From positions 1-64,000 of the forward strand of contig JAKOXH010000058.1 in the NCBI GenBank assembly GCA_029781135.1: a DNA stretch of 64,000 bases. Reading direction: 5' to 3'. The DNA is from Planctomycetota bacterium (GTDB taxonomy: Bacteria; Planctomycetota; Planctomycetia; Pirellulales; Lacipirellulaceae). The stretch's first letter is position 1, and each line of letters opens with the position of its first letter. This document shows positions 50,813 through 60,015 of this stretch, one piece after another. The translations under genes were made by a program, and so were the position numbers. Below the pieces are notes generated by a model. It had not been told where the DNA came from. It worked only from the letters and a program-made list of their open reading frames with translations, and did no database searches.

Positions 50813-52585
50813 ATGAGCACCATTACCGCCGACGCGCACGTTCATTCGCATGATGATCACACCCATGCTGGCAGCTTCCTGTCGACATACGTGTTCTCGC
50901 GCGATCACAAGATCATTGGAATTCAATTCCTGTTCAGCACGCTGATTTGGTTCCTGATCGGCGGCCTGCTGGCGCTGGGGATTCGCTGGCAACTGGCCTA
51001 TCCGTGGTCCTCAATGCCAATACTCGGCAAGCTCGTGTATTCGGCCGAAGGCGGCCAAATCGCGCCCGAAGCGTACACCATGCTCTTCACCATGCATGCC
51101 ACGGTGATGATTTTTTTGGTCATCATCCCGATTCTCGCCGGTGCGTTCGGCAATTTTTTGATTCCGCTGATGATCGGGGCCGACGACATGGCCTTTCCCA
51201 CGCTCAACATGCTGAGCTATTGGTTCATGTGGCCGGCGTTCTTCGCGTTTGGAGCGAGCTTCTTCGTGGGCACGGGGCCGGCCTCGGGGTGGACGTCTTA
51301 CCCGCCGCTGTCGCTGACATCCGAAGCGCAGATGTTCTGGCTCATTGGCCTCACGTTCGTCGGTGTGTCGTCGATGATGGGGTCGGTGAATTACCTTACC
51401 ACGATTATCCAGATGCGGGCCCCCGGCATGACCATGTTTCGGCTGCCGATGACGATTTGGGGCATGTTCATCACGGCCATTCTGCAGGCGTTTGCGTTGC
51501 CCGTGCTCACCGCGGCCGGCTTCATGCAGCTAATGGACCTCAAGCTGGGCACTGGTTTTTTCATTCCCGAAGGATGGAGTGCCAGTAATTCCTTGCGGGC
51601 TTCCGGCGGTGGCCAACCCTTGTTGTGGCAACACTTGTTCTGGTTCTACAGCCACCCGGCCGTTTACATCATGATTCTGCCCGCGATGGGCATGGTCTCG
51701 GATATGCTCTCCTGCTTCGCCCGCAAACCGCTGTTCGGTTACAAGCCGATGGTGTACTCGATCGCGGGTATCGCCGGCCTCGGCTTCATCGTTTGGGGTC
51801 ATCACATGTTCGTCTCCGGCATGAACCCCGTGCTCGGCATGACGTTCATGGTCGCCACGATGTTCATCGCACTGCCCAGCGCGATCAAGACGTTCAACTG
51901 GCTCGGCACGATTTGGGGCTCGAAGATCCAATTCACGACGCCGATGCTGTTCGCGTTGTCGTTCGTATCGATGTTCATCATCGGCGGTCTTTCCGGCATC
52001 TTCATGGCGGCCACACCGGTGGATATCTTCATCCACGATACCTACTTCATCGTGGCTCATTTCCACTACGTGTTGTTTGCTGGCACGGCGATGGCCGTGT
52101 TCGGAGCGATCTACTTCTGGTTCCCCAAAATGTTCGGCCGCATGATGAACGAACGTTGGGGCAAGGTCCACTTCTTCCTGACGTTCATCTTCCTCAATGG
52201 CGTGTTCTACCCGATGCACATTTTGGGTTGGGTCGGTTTCCCGCGCCGGTTGGCCGACCCGTACCACTATGAAACGTTTCGTCACCTGTTGCCGCTGAAC
52301 CAATTCATGACTTGGTGCGCCATCCTCATGGTGACCACGCAAATCATCTTCGCCATCAACTTCTTTTACAGCATCTTCTTCGGTCCCAAGGCGGGGCGCA
52401 ACCCGTGGCGGGCCAACTCGCTGGAGTGGCAGGCCCCCAGCCCGCCGGGCCACGGCAACTTCGATTTCCAACCGATCATTTATCGTGGCCCCTATGAGTA
52501 TGGCTCGCCCGAGGTCGACGAGGATTACTATCCGCAAACCACGCCGCCGCCGACCGATCGGCCGCTAGCGGTACCAGCCCATTGA
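50813..52585 (+). CDS. ctaD: Cytochrome c oxidase subunit I, A2-type
   Basis: A 590-residue haem-copper oxidase core with 12-13 membrane helices. The active-site segment WFYSHPAVYIM carries the copper-ligand His and cross-linking Tyr. Its YSHP form with no Glu marks a type A2 enzyme. HHMFVSGMNP and FHYVLFAGTAMAV hold the other metal-ligand His residues. The N-terminus is His/Asp-rich (HVHSHDDHTHAG). I chose the ATG at 50813; a TTG 12 bases upstream is in frame but unlikely. It reduces oxygen to water and pumps protons, located in the inner membrane. Confidence 0.96.
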   Translation: MSTITADAHVHSHDDHTHAGSFLSTYVFSRDHKIIGIQFLFSTLIWFLIGGLLALGIRWQLAYPWSSMPILGKLVYSAEGGQIAPEAYTMLFTMHATVMIFLVIIPILAGAFGNFLIPLMIGADDMAFPTLNMLSYWFMWPAFFAFGASFFVGTGPASGWTSYPPLSLTSEAQMFWLIGLTFVGVSSMMGSVNYLTTIIQMRAPGMTMFRLPMTIWGMFITAILQAFALPVLTAAGFMQLMDLKLGTGFFIPEGWSASNSLRASGGGQPLLWQHLFWFYSHPAVYIMILPAMGMVSDMLSCFARKPLFGYKPMVYSIAGIAGLGFIVWGHHMFVSGMNPVLGMTFMVATMFIALPSAIKTFNWLGTIWGSKIQFTTPMLFALSFVSMFIIGGLSGIFMAATPVDIFIHDTYFIVAHFHYVLFAGTAMAVFGAIYFWFPKMFGRMMNERWGKVHFFLTFIFLNGVFYPMHILGWVGFPRRLADPYHYETFRHLLPLNQFMTWCAILMVTTQIIFAINFFYSIFFGPKAGRNPWRANSLEWQAPSPPGHGNFDFQPIIYRGPYEYGSPEVDEDYYPQTTPPPTDRPLAVPAH

Positions 52586-52637
52586 TCATTGATGTTGCAG
52601 GATTGAAGTTGGACGTCGATCAACGGACAACAATCAA

Positions 52638-53648
52638 ATGAATACTGGCCCAGAACAATTTGAATCGCGTTGGCCACACCGTTGGGCGGTGCTGTTGGCA
52701 TGCGTCACGTTTCCGTTGTTATGGGTAGGCGGCCTGGTGACCACGACCGACGCCGGCATGGCGGTTCCCGATTGGCCGAACACCTACGGCTACAACTTGT
52801 TCTTGTATCCCTGGCAAACCTGGCTCAGCGGACCGTGGGACTTGTTCATCGAGCATGGGCACCGGCTGCTCGCATCGTCGGTCGGGATGCTAACGATTGG
52901 TTTGCTCGTTCTATTGTGGCGAACCGAAGAGCGTCGCTGGATGAAGAGCATCGGCTGTGTCGCCCTGGGACTTGTCATCTTCCAAGGCGTGCTCGGCGGT
53001 ATGCGGGTGCTGTTCGACGAGCGGACGCTGGCTATGCTCCATGGCTGTACCGGCCCGATGTTCTTCGCGCTGACAGTCGCCATTGTTGTGTTCACGTCAC
53101 GCAGTTGGACGAAACCGACTCTTGCCGCGGTTTCGGGCGCCGCGAACATTCGCTGGCTCTCAGTTGCCACGGCCGTCCTGGCTTATCTTCAAATCATGCT
53201 GGGAGCTGTGCTGCGGCATGTGCCGGTTGATGCTGAACCGATGACGTTTATGCTGGCGGTAAAATCGCATGTGGGTTTAGCCGGCGTGCTGGCAATCCAT
53301 ATTCTGGTCCTGGCAATTCTTCTGCAAATTCGTGCCCGATATGTTCGGCCGTTGAATTGGCTGTCGATCGCCCTGGTCGGCTTGCTGCTCTTGCAGGTGG
53401 TGCTGGGTGCAAGCACGTGGATCGTGAAATTTGCCGTACCGGCCTGGGCGACGGCGTGGATTTCCCCCCAATCGGTCGCCGTTCAAGATGGCGGCTGGGC
53501 GCAGACGCACGTAATCACAGCCCATGTTGCCGTAGGCTCGCTAATCCTGGGAACGGCAGTTGCCCTCGCACTGTACTGTCAACGTCTGCTCGTCGAAGTG
53601 CCGGCGTCGAACGGCGTCGCACACCGTAAACTGGGGGCAGCCGTATGA
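52638..53648 (+). CDS. ctaA: Haem A synthase CtaA
   Basis: A 336-residue membrane protein of the COX15/CtaA family with eight helices. Conserved motifs include TTDAGMAVPDWPNTYG in the first loop, EHGHRLLAS and LHGCTGPMFF, with the haem-ligand His residues. It oxidises the methyl group of haem O to haem A for the oxidase. It sits between subunit I and ctaB, which overlaps it by four bases (ATGA), so the two are translationally coupled. Location: inner membrane. Confidence 0.93.
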   Translation: MNTGPEQFESRWPHRWAVLLACVTFPLLWVGGLVTTTDAGMAVPDWPNTYGYNLFLYPWQTWLSGPWDLFIEHGHRLLASSVGMLTIGLLVLLWRTEERRWMKSIGCVALGLVIFQGVLGGMRVLFDERTLAMLHGCTGPMFFALTVAIVVFTSRSWTKPTLAAVSGAANIRWLSVATAVLAYLQIMLGAVLRHVPVDAEPMTFMLAVKSHVGLAGVLAIHILVLAILLQIRARYVRPLNWLSIALVGLLLLQVVLGASTWIVKFAVPAWATAWISPQSVAVQDGGWAQTHVITAHVAVGSLILGTAVALALYCQRLLVEVPASNGVAHRKLGAAV

Positions 53649-54568
53649 GTCGCATCACGTTGGCCAACGCGCTGTCGCTTTCCCGCAGTCGAGCTCGCGC
53701 CAATGTTTGGGTGCGGGTCGGCGATTACATCGAACTAACCAAGCCACGGATTGTGGTCTTGGAATTGGTGACGATTGTGGTCGCGGCTCATTTGGCATCA
53801 CCGTGGGGCATCCCGGCCGCCGTGCTGATGCATGCGGTCATGGGGGCCGCGCTGGTGGCTGCGAGTGCCGGTGCGTTCAACCAATGGTGGGAGCAATCGA
53901 CTGACCTGCTCATGCGGCGGACCGCAAATCGGCCCTTGCCGGCTGGCCGGCTCACAAGTCGCGAGGTCATTTGGTTTGGGGCCGTTACATTAATTGTTGG
54001 TGTTACCGAACTGTGGCTCGCGGTCAGTCCGTTGACCACGGCCATGGCGCTGGCCACGTGGCTGATTTACGTCCTGATGTACACGCCGCTCAAGACTCGG
54101 TCGCCGTTGAATACGGCGGTCGGCGCGGTGAGCGGAGCGCTGCCGATTCTCATTGGTTGGACGGCCACGGGCGCACCGCTCGATATGCGCGCTTGGGCGG
54201 TTGTGGCCGTGATGTTCCTGTGGCAATTCCCGCATTTCATGGCGATCGCTTGGTTGTATCGCACCGAGTATGCGAAAGCCGGCCAGCGGATGTTGACGGT
54301 GGTCGATCCCACCGGGCTTCGCGCGGGTGCCCAGGCAGTGGTTGGGGCACTGGCGCTCGTGCCGGTGAGCATGGTTCCAGCGATGTCTGCTCGCGCCGGC
54401 AGTCCGGGCATTTATTGCTTCTGGACGCTATTGCTTGGCGTCATGCAGGTTGCCGCCGCACTCATGTTCTTGATTCATTGTGATGACCGCTCGGCCCGCC
54501 GCTTGCTGCGCGCCAGTTTGTTGTATTTGATTTGTTGGATGGGTTTATTACTGATGGTCGCCGTGTAA
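53645..54568 (+). CDS. ctaB: Protohaem IX farnesyltransferase CtaB
   Basis: A 307-residue membrane protein of the UbiA superfamily. The first prenyl-diphosphate site reads [20 protein letters not shown], the family form. It converts haem B to haem O, the substrate of CtaA. It overlaps ctaA by 4 bases. About nine helices follow, and a second motif appears as [13 protein letters not shown]. Length is normal. Location: inner membrane. Confidence 0.95.
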   Translation: MSRITLANALSLSRSRARANVWVRVGDYIELTKPRIVVLELVTIVVAAHLASPWGIPAAVLMHAVMGAALVAASAGAFNQWWEQSTDLLMRRTANRPLPAGRLTSREVIWFGAVTLIVGVTELWLAVSPLTTAMALATWLIYVLMYTPLKTRSPLNTAVGAVSGALPILIGWTATGAPLDMRAWAVVAVMFLWQFPHFMAIAWLYRTEYAKAGQRMLTVVDPTGLRAGAQAVVGALALVPVSMVPAMSARAGSPGIYCFWTLLLGVMQVAAALMFLIHCDDRSARRLLRASLLYLICWMGLLLMVAV

Positions 54569-54593
54569 CACGGAAGAAAACAGATCACGAATT

Positions 54594-55607
54594 ATGAGCG
54601 ATTCCCACGCACCGAAGTTTTCTTACCAGCCCGCGCTGCCGATTCCCAACGGCAAGACGTGCTTGTGGCTGTTTTTGTCGACGGAAATCATGTTTTTCGC
54701 CGGCTTGATTGGCACGTACATCGTGTTGCGGTTCGGTGCCGTCGCGTGGCCCGCACCGCACGATGTGCATTTGAGCGAACCCATCGGCGCGTTCAATACG
54801 TTTGTGCTGATCTGTTCCAGCGTCACGGTGGTACTCGCGCTGGAGGCAGCGAAGTTGAATCAGGCCTCAAAAGCGAAAGGTTGGTTGCTGCTCACGTTTT
54901 TGCTGGGCTGCGTGTTTCTTGGCGTGAAGCTGTACGAATACAACGCGAAGTTTTCGCACGGGATTTACCCGGTGCGGCCACACGGCCTGGTGTACGACAA
55001 AGCCGATATCCACTACGCTGCCGCCGTGCGCAAGCGGCTCAACGATTTGAAGACGGATCTGACAAACACCGGTGCGGCGGTCACGCCCGATGATCAGGCT
55101 CGCATTACGGTGATCGATGATGTGATGCGGCAAGTCGATGAGGCGGAAGCGGCGATTCGCAACGAGCCTGATTCGCCAGCCGGCGTCATTAAGCTCATGG
55201 AACTGGCGTACCAGATTTACCCGCCGCACGATCATGGAACGGTGCTGCAAGCCGCGGAAGCTGGGGCCGTGCCACCGGCGGCCCTGGTGAAGTTCGCCGC
55301 GCTGGAACAGCCCGTGGCGGGCGAAGCAGCAAACAGCCAGAACGCCGAGCGCGAAGGATTAAACGAAAAGTATCCTTGGTTGCGATTGCCGATTATGATC
55401 CCGGGCGGCCCGATGTGGGCCAGCACTTACTTCCTGCTCACCGGCTTTCACGCGCTCCACGTGCTCGTGGGGTTGATCGTGTTCGCACTGTTGCTCTTCA
55501 AAACCCTCGATCGCAGCCGGGCCAACGTCGTCGAAAATATTGGCCTGTACTGGCACTTTGTCGACCTGGTCTGGATTTTCCTGTTCCCTCTGCTGTACCT
55601 GTTCTAA
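54594..55607 (+). CDS. ctaE: Cytochrome c oxidase subunit III with a large soluble insert
   Basis: A 337-residue protein. Helices near residues 20-45, 60-80 and 95-115 give the family start ([21 protein letters not shown]). Helices near 275-300 and 310-335 give its end ([37 protein letters not shown]). Between them, residues about 120-260 form a hydrophilic, helical insert ([32 protein letters not shown]) not found in standard subunit III of about 200-260 residues. The insert probably lies outside the membrane and could contact another complex. Confidence 0.9.
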   Translation: MSDSHAPKFSYQPALPIPNGKTCLWLFLSTEIMFFAGLIGTYIVLRFGAVAWPAPHDVHLSEPIGAFNTFVLICSSVTVVLALEAAKLNQASKAKGWLLLTFLLGCVFLGVKLYEYNAKFSHGIYPVRPHGLVYDKADIHYAAAVRKRLNDLKTDLTNTGAAVTPDDQARITVIDDVMRQVDEAEAAIRNEPDSPAGVIKLMELAYQIYPPHDHGTVLQAAEAGAVPPAALVKFAALEQPVAGEAANSQNAEREGLNEKYPWLRLPIMIPGGPMWASTYFLLTGFHALHVLVGLIVFALLLFKTLDRSRANVVENIGLYWHFVDLVWIFLFPLLYLF

Positions 55608-55682
55608 CGATTGGTCCCGGTAACTTCGCGGTCCTTTCGCGGCCCGAAGAATTGCCCCTAACGCTTACACGAAACAAGAATC

Positions 55683-56138
55683 ATGTCTGATCGCGACCAA
55701 CATAGCGAAGTCGGCCACGATAGCCACGAACACATCGCGCACGGCGGCAACGGCAAGTATATTGCGGTCTTTATTGCCCTGTGCCTGCTGACGATGGGCT
55801 CATTTTTGACCTATTTTCCCTTCTGGCGCGAGCATGTGCCGTATCAGGCCAGCCGGGCGCTCATGTTGGCCATCTCCTGCACCAAGGCCATGTTGGTTAT
55901 CATGTTCTTTATGCACCTGTTGTGGGAGGCCAATTGGAAATGGGTGCTCACGATCCCGGCCACGTTCATGTCGGTATTCCTCATGCTGATGCTCGTGCCC
56001 GATATCGGCTGGCGCATCAACAATGGTTATGCGCGGTATTCCGAGGAACGTTGGGTTTACGCGGCCAATCCGCAGAAGATTGAATCGTCCGATGTCAAGG
56101 CGGCGGAAAAAGATCTTTCGCGCGAGGACACACATTAG
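55683..56138 (+). CDS. ctaF: Cytochrome c oxidase subunit IV
   Basis: A 151-residue membrane protein with three helices (near residues 27-47, 55-78 and 85-105), the topology of bacterial oxidase subunit IV (COX4_pro/CyoD type). The N-terminus is rich in His and Asp (DSHEHIAHGG), similar to subunit I. KAMLVIMFFMHLLWEAN fits the central family segment. It ends the structural oxidase genes; an ABC exporter follows. Confidence 0.8.
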   Translation: MSDRDQHSEVGHDSHEHIAHGGNGKYIAVFIALCLLTMGSFLTYFPFWREHVPYQASRALMLAISCTKAMLVIMFFMHLLWEANWKWVLTIPATFMSVFLMLMLVPDIGWRINNGYARYSEERWVYAANPQKIESSDVKAAEKDLSREDTH

Positions 56139-56281
56139 GGCAGGTTATCAGATTCTATGCGTATTGCAGCGCTCAGCCATTGCTAGAACAGTTGGGTTTA
56201 GCGGCGGCGGCAACGCCGCTGCGAATGCATGTTGCTGGATCGCCGCAGAAGACATAATCCGCCCGAGAAGTTGCACACAGT

Positions 56282-57253
56282 ATGTCTAGTTCGTCCGCCG
56301 TTATTATTTCCCACCTTGCCCATCGTTACGGCGAGCACGAAGCAATTCGTGATTTGTCGTTCAGCGTCGCCGAACGCGAGATCTTCGCGATCCTCGGCCC
56401 GAACGGCAGCGGCAAGACGACGCTCTTTCGCGTGCTTTCGACGCTGATTCCCATTCAGCAGGGCGATGTTCAGATTCTGGGCTACGACCTGCGGCGGCAG
56501 CCTGCGGCCATCCGCTCGCAACTCGGCGTCGTCTTCCAAGCGCCCAGCATCGATAAGAAACTGACGGTGCTCGAAAACGTGATCCACCATGGCCGACTGT
56601 ACGGCTTGGGGGGCCGTGCGCTACACAACCGCGCGGAAGAAATGCTCAGCCGCCTGGGCCTGGCCGATCGCCGGCGGGACCTCGTCGAGAAACTCTCTGG
56701 CGGTTTGCGGCGACGCGTCGAACTGGCCACCGGCATGCTGCATCAGCCGCGGCTCTTGCTGTTAGATGAACCTTCAACCGGCCTTGATCCTGGCGCGCGC
56801 AGTGATCTGTGGCAGTATCTCGAACAAGTCCGCGATAATGATGGCGTCACGGTCGTGGTGACGACGCACTTGCTCGAAGAAGCCGAGCGGACCGACCGAA
56901 TCGCCATCATGCATAAGGGCCAACTATCGGCGCTGGGAACGCCGCATGAGTTGCAGGCCGCCGTCGGCGGCGATGCGATTACGATCCGCACCAAGGACGC
57001 CGCGGCACTTGCGGCAGGCATCCGGGAGAAGTTCAACATCCCCGCGATGGTCGTCGATAGCTCGGTGCGGCTCGAACAGCCGAACGGCCATCAGTGGATT
57101 CCGCGCCTCGTCGAAGCGTTTCCCGACGCGACTGAGGCCATCACGCTCGGCAAGCCGACGCTGGAAGATGTGTTCATCCACTTCACGGGCCACCGCTTCT
57201 GGGACGAAAATGACCAGGAAGAAGATCAGCCGAAAAAGAAGAAGAAACATTAG
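56282..57253 (+). CDS. ABC transporter ATP-binding protein
   Basis: A 323-residue ATPase with Walker A GPNGSGKTT, signature LSGGLRRR, Walker B LLLLDEPSTG and an H-loop TTHLLEEAERTDR. The C-terminal 90 residues are a regulatory extension of DrrA/NodI-like proteins. With the ABC-2 permease 290 bases later it forms an exporter. Its place within the oxidase cluster suggests a role in assembly, perhaps export of a copper or haem-related molecule, but that is only context. The gap to the permease gene is filled with repeats. Confidence 0.9.
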   Translation: MSSSSAVIISHLAHRYGEHEAIRDLSFSVAEREIFAILGPNGSGKTTLFRVLSTLIPIQQGDVQILGYDLRRQPAAIRSQLGVVFQAPSIDKKLTVLENVIHHGRLYGLGGRALHNRAEEMLSRLGLADRRRDLVEKLSGGLRRRVELATGMLHQPRLLLLDEPSTGLDPGARSDLWQYLEQVRDNDGVTVVVTTHLLEEAERTDRIAIMHKGQLSALGTPHELQAAVGGDAITIRTKDAAALAAGIREKFNIPAMVVDSSVRLEQPNGHQWIPRLVEAFPDATEAITLGKPTLEDVFIHFTGHRFWDENDQEEDQPKKKKKH

Positions 57254-57534
57254 AAACCGCTAATGCACGCTAATAGTTGCTAATCGCTGGAAAGGTCACG
57301 GTTCAATCGCTGTTAACGAATTGGTAAATAAGTGCTGCGGCAGGGTGGCATGGCCTCGGAGGTACTCCGACGTGGCCATGTTATTCGAGAGATTCCATGC
57401 TCACGCTGCGCGAGAGCATGCCACCCTGCGGGCTCAATGTGAAAAATTGATCGATCCTGGAAGTGAGAGCCGCGACGGTAGCGGGGATTTTGAACAAGTA
57501 AAATTAGCGCCTATTAGCGTCGATTAGCGGTTTA
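57254..57534. repeat. Period-10 inverted array with GCATGGCC palindromes inside
   Basis: The left arm has GCTAATGCAC, GCTAATAGTT, GCTAATCGCT. The right arm 57503-57534 has AATTAGCGCC, TATTAGCGTC, GATTAGCGGT. Between them, 57346-57430 is a palindrome cluster (GGGTGGCATGGCC onward, with GAGAGCATGCCACCCTG) of the family at 24148. No gene lies in this 292-base gap. Confidence 0.8.
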
Positions 57535-57545
57535 AGAAAGCAATC

Positions 57546-58376
57546 ATGGCAACCAACGTCCAACCTACTCCGGCGTCCGTCCCCGCCTTACCCGTCGTGT
57601 TCACATTATGCGAGCGCGAACTGGTGCGGTTCTTCCGGCAATCGAATCGTGTGTTTGGCGCACTCGGCCAACCGATCATCTTCTGGCTGTTGTTTGGTGC
57701 TGGCCTGCGTGGTGCCCAAGTTGGCGGAGGCAGCAACCTCGACTACGCGCACTTTTTCCCCGGCACGCTGGTGATGATTCTCTTGTTCACGGCGATCTTC
57801 GCGACGATTTCCATCATCGAGGACCGCCGCGAAGGGTTCTTGCAGGGCGTATTGGTCGCACCGGTGCCGCGCTGGTCGATGGTGATGGGCAAGATTCTCG
57901 GCGGCGCGTTGATCGCCATGTTACAAGGTATTATCTTCTTGTTCCTTGGCTGGCTGACCGGCGCGCTCGGTTGGGCGTCGATACTGCAGACATCACTGGG
58001 CGGCGTTATCGGTGCGATCGCGCTGATGTTCGTGATTTCCATCGCGCTCACGGCGCTCGGTTTTCTCATCGCGTGGCGGATGGATTCCACGCAAGGTTTT
58101 CACGCCATCATGAGTGTGTTCTTGCTGCCCATGTGGCTACTCTCCGGCGCGTTTTTTCCGATGGACGTTTCGGGCTGGCTCGGCTGGGTGATCCGTATCA
58201 ATCCACTCACCTACGGGGTGGCCGGGTTGCGGTATTACCTCCAAAATGTAAATGCCATTGTCGACCATCTGCCGTCGATTTCCACCTGTTGGCTCGTCAC
58301 GCTCGTATTCGCGGGCCTCACCTTCGCCGCCTCTTGGTGGATCGCGGGCACGCGGTCGACCGGAGATTTGTTATGA
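57546..58376 (+). CDS. ABC-2 type permease
   Basis: A 276-residue membrane protein with six helices, ABC-2 fold (FFPGTLVMILLFTAIFATISI, GGALIAMLQGIIFLFLG, FLLPMWLLSGAFFPMD, INPLTYGVAGLRYYL). It is the membrane partner of the ATP-binding protein upstream. Its stop overlaps the Sco start (ATGA), so the exporter and Sco are coupled. Probable function: export coupled to oxidase assembly. Confidence 0.9.
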   Translation: MATNVQPTPASVPALPVVFTLCERELVRFFRQSNRVFGALGQPIIFWLLFGAGLRGAQVGGGSNLDYAHFFPGTLVMILLFTAIFATISIIEDRREGFLQGVLVAPVPRWSMVMGKILGGALIAMLQGIIFLFLGWLTGALGWASILQTSLGGVIGAIALMFVISIALTALGFLIAWRMDSTQGFHAIMSVFLLPMWLLSGAFFPMDVSGWLGWVIRINPLTYGVAGLRYYLQNVNAIVDHLPSISTCWLVTLVFAGLTFAASWWIAGTRSTGDLL

Positions 58377-59080
58377 GCGCCGATCCGCAAGTTCAGCCGC
58401 CGCAACCTGGTGCAGGGGTCGAGCCCTCGCGAGGTACCGGGTCACTTTTGCCGTGGGTGCTGTGCGTCATTGTGCTCATCGGCATGTTGTACGGCGCATA
58501 TACCTTGTGGAAAGTAAAGCGATTCGAGGTTGCCAAGAGTGAGGCCATTCCCCAAAACGTCATCGGCCCCCCGCTCAAGGAATTCGAACTGACCGAACGT
58601 AGCGGTAAACCGTTCCGTTCGGTCGATATGCGTGGCCACGTGTGGGTTGCCACTTATTTCTTCACGACCTGCCCTGGGCAATGTTTGCGATTAAATGCCA
58701 ATATCCAAGTGCTCAGCAAGATGCCAGACCTTAAAGAGGTGACGTGGCTCAGCATCACTTGCGATCCCGATACCGATACCATCGAAGCCCTGCAGAAATA
58801 TGCCGATCGTTGGCAGGCCGACCCGCAGCACTGGCTTTTCTGCCGGGCCGAGTTGCCCTATATCCAGCGTGTGGCCAAGGGCATGAACGTGTATCTCAGC
58901 ATGAAGGGGCATCAAGACTTCGCTATCGTCATCGATAAGCAGGGCAAAATCCGCGGCATGTTCGATGGCACCAGCGAGAGCCAGTGCAAGCGGCTCAAGA
59001 ACGTGCTGCTGGAGTGCTTGGCGGAGAAGTTCCCCGTTGAGAATGTTGCTGGCGAAGCCCCCAAAGAGAAATCGAGTTGA
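58373..59080 (+). CDS. Sco/SenC copper-chaperone protein
   Basis: A 235-residue protein anchored by one helix (about residues 27-46). The thioredoxin-like domain holds CPGQC (Cys100, Cys104) and His180 (KGHQDFAIVID), the three copper ligands of Sco. It inserts copper into the CuA site of subunit II. It overlaps the permease upstream and the DUF420 gene downstream by four bases each, so the three genes are translationally linked. Location: periplasmic face of the inner membrane. Confidence 0.93.
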   Translation: MSADPQVQPPQPGAGVEPSRGTGSLLPWVLCVIVLIGMLYGAYTLWKVKRFEVAKSEAIPQNVIGPPLKEFELTERSGKPFRSVDMRGHVWVATYFFTTCPGQCLRLNANIQVLSKMPDLKEVTWLSITCDPDTDTIEALQKYADRWQADPQHWLFCRAELPYIQRVAKGMNVYLSMKGHQDFAIVIDKQGKIRGMFDGTSESQCKRLKNVLLECLAEKFPVENVAGEAPKEKSS

Positions 59081-59577
59081 CGACGCTGCTGGCCGCCCAT
59101 CCGTTGGTGCATGTGAACGCGTCGCTCAATGCGTTCGCGACTATGCTGCTGCTCCTGGGCCTGTTCTTCATCAAGCAAGGGCGGGTGACACTACATAAGA
59201 ACACGATGCTGGCGGCGTTTGCGGTGTCGGTGGTCTTTCTGGTCTGCTATCTGTGGTATCACGCCCAAGTTGGCAGCGTGCGTTTCACACATCCTGGTTT
59301 CGTCCGCTATGTTTATCTTGTGATCCTGGCCTCGCACGTGCTCTTGGCTGCCACGGTACCCTTTCTGGCCGTCCGGCAAATCTATTTGGGATACCGGGCC
59401 CTCGGTTGCTGTGGTGGCGAGTCCGACTTAGAAAATGTGAGTACAACCGTCGAAATCTATCGCCAGAAGCACGTTCAGCTGGCGAAATGGACTTATCCTA
59501 TCTGGCTGTATGTCTCGGTGACGGGGGTTGTCGTGTATGTGATGCTGTATCACCTCTGGCCGCCAAGTGGGCAGTAA
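59077..59577 (+). CDS. DUF420 membrane protein (CtaM/YozB-like)
   Basis: A 166-residue membrane protein with four helices; the first loops hold HVNASLNAFATMLLL and LHKNTMLAAF, the family core with conserved His. DUF420 proteins (YozB, CtaM) are needed for oxidase maturation in Firmicutes, so a role in cytochrome oxidase assembly is likely here. The start is TTG at 59077, sharing bases with the Sco stop. The Cys pair in GCCGGE is an oddity of this member. Confidence 0.82.
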   Translation: MTTLLAAHPLVHVNASLNAFATMLLLLGLFFIKQGRVTLHKNTMLAAFAVSVVFLVCYLWYHAQVGSVRFTHPGFVRYVYLVILASHVLLAATVPFLAVRQIYLGYRALGCCGGESDLENVSTTVEIYRQKHVQLAKWTYPIWLYVSVTGVVVYVMLYHLWPPSGQ

Positions 59578-59632
59578 ATTAGAATTATCCTGCAGGGTAA
59601 ATTGCAGTATCGCTCCATGGAGAGTTCGCCCT

Positions 59633-59932
59633 ATGAAAGCCATCTATCACTTATTTGAGCCAGGGATCTTGCGATGGGTTATCGGTGCCCTCGTCGTGGC
59701 TCTGCTGTTGCTACTGGCCAGCGTGGCCGCCGCGTGCCCCACCTGCAAAGAAGGCTTGGCACAGAACGACCCTCAAGGCCGGGCGATCGCCGCCGGCTAC
59801 TACTATAGCATCCTGTTTATGATGTCGATGCCGTACCTCGTGCTTGGCACGTTCGCCAGCGTCGCCTATTACACGATTCGCCGCGCTCGCCAAGCCAATG
59901 CGGCTGTTGAAGGACCGCAGTCTGATGCCTGA
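59633..59932 (+). CDS. CPTC-motif membrane protein
   Basis: A 99-residue protein with two helices (about residues 13-33 and 57-78). Right after the first helix is ACPTCKEGLAQND, a CxxC pair on what is likely the periplasmic side. It is last in the run of oxidase assembly genes, so handling of copper or of disulfides is a fair guess. I do not recognise a named family, but the motif looks strongly conserved in planctomycete cyt oxidase loci. ATG at 59633. Confidence 0.65.
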   Translation: MKAIYHLFEPGILRWVIGALVVALLLLLASVAAACPTCKEGLAQNDPQGRAIAAGYYYSILFMMSMPYLVLGTFASVAYYTIRRARQANAAVEGPQSDA

Positions 59933-60015
59933 TGCCACTGCTCAATGAGCGTTGCCAACTCGGGTGGAGCACTGCGGAATTCGCGAGAACTCCGACGCTG
60001 TCGAATGGAACTTGA

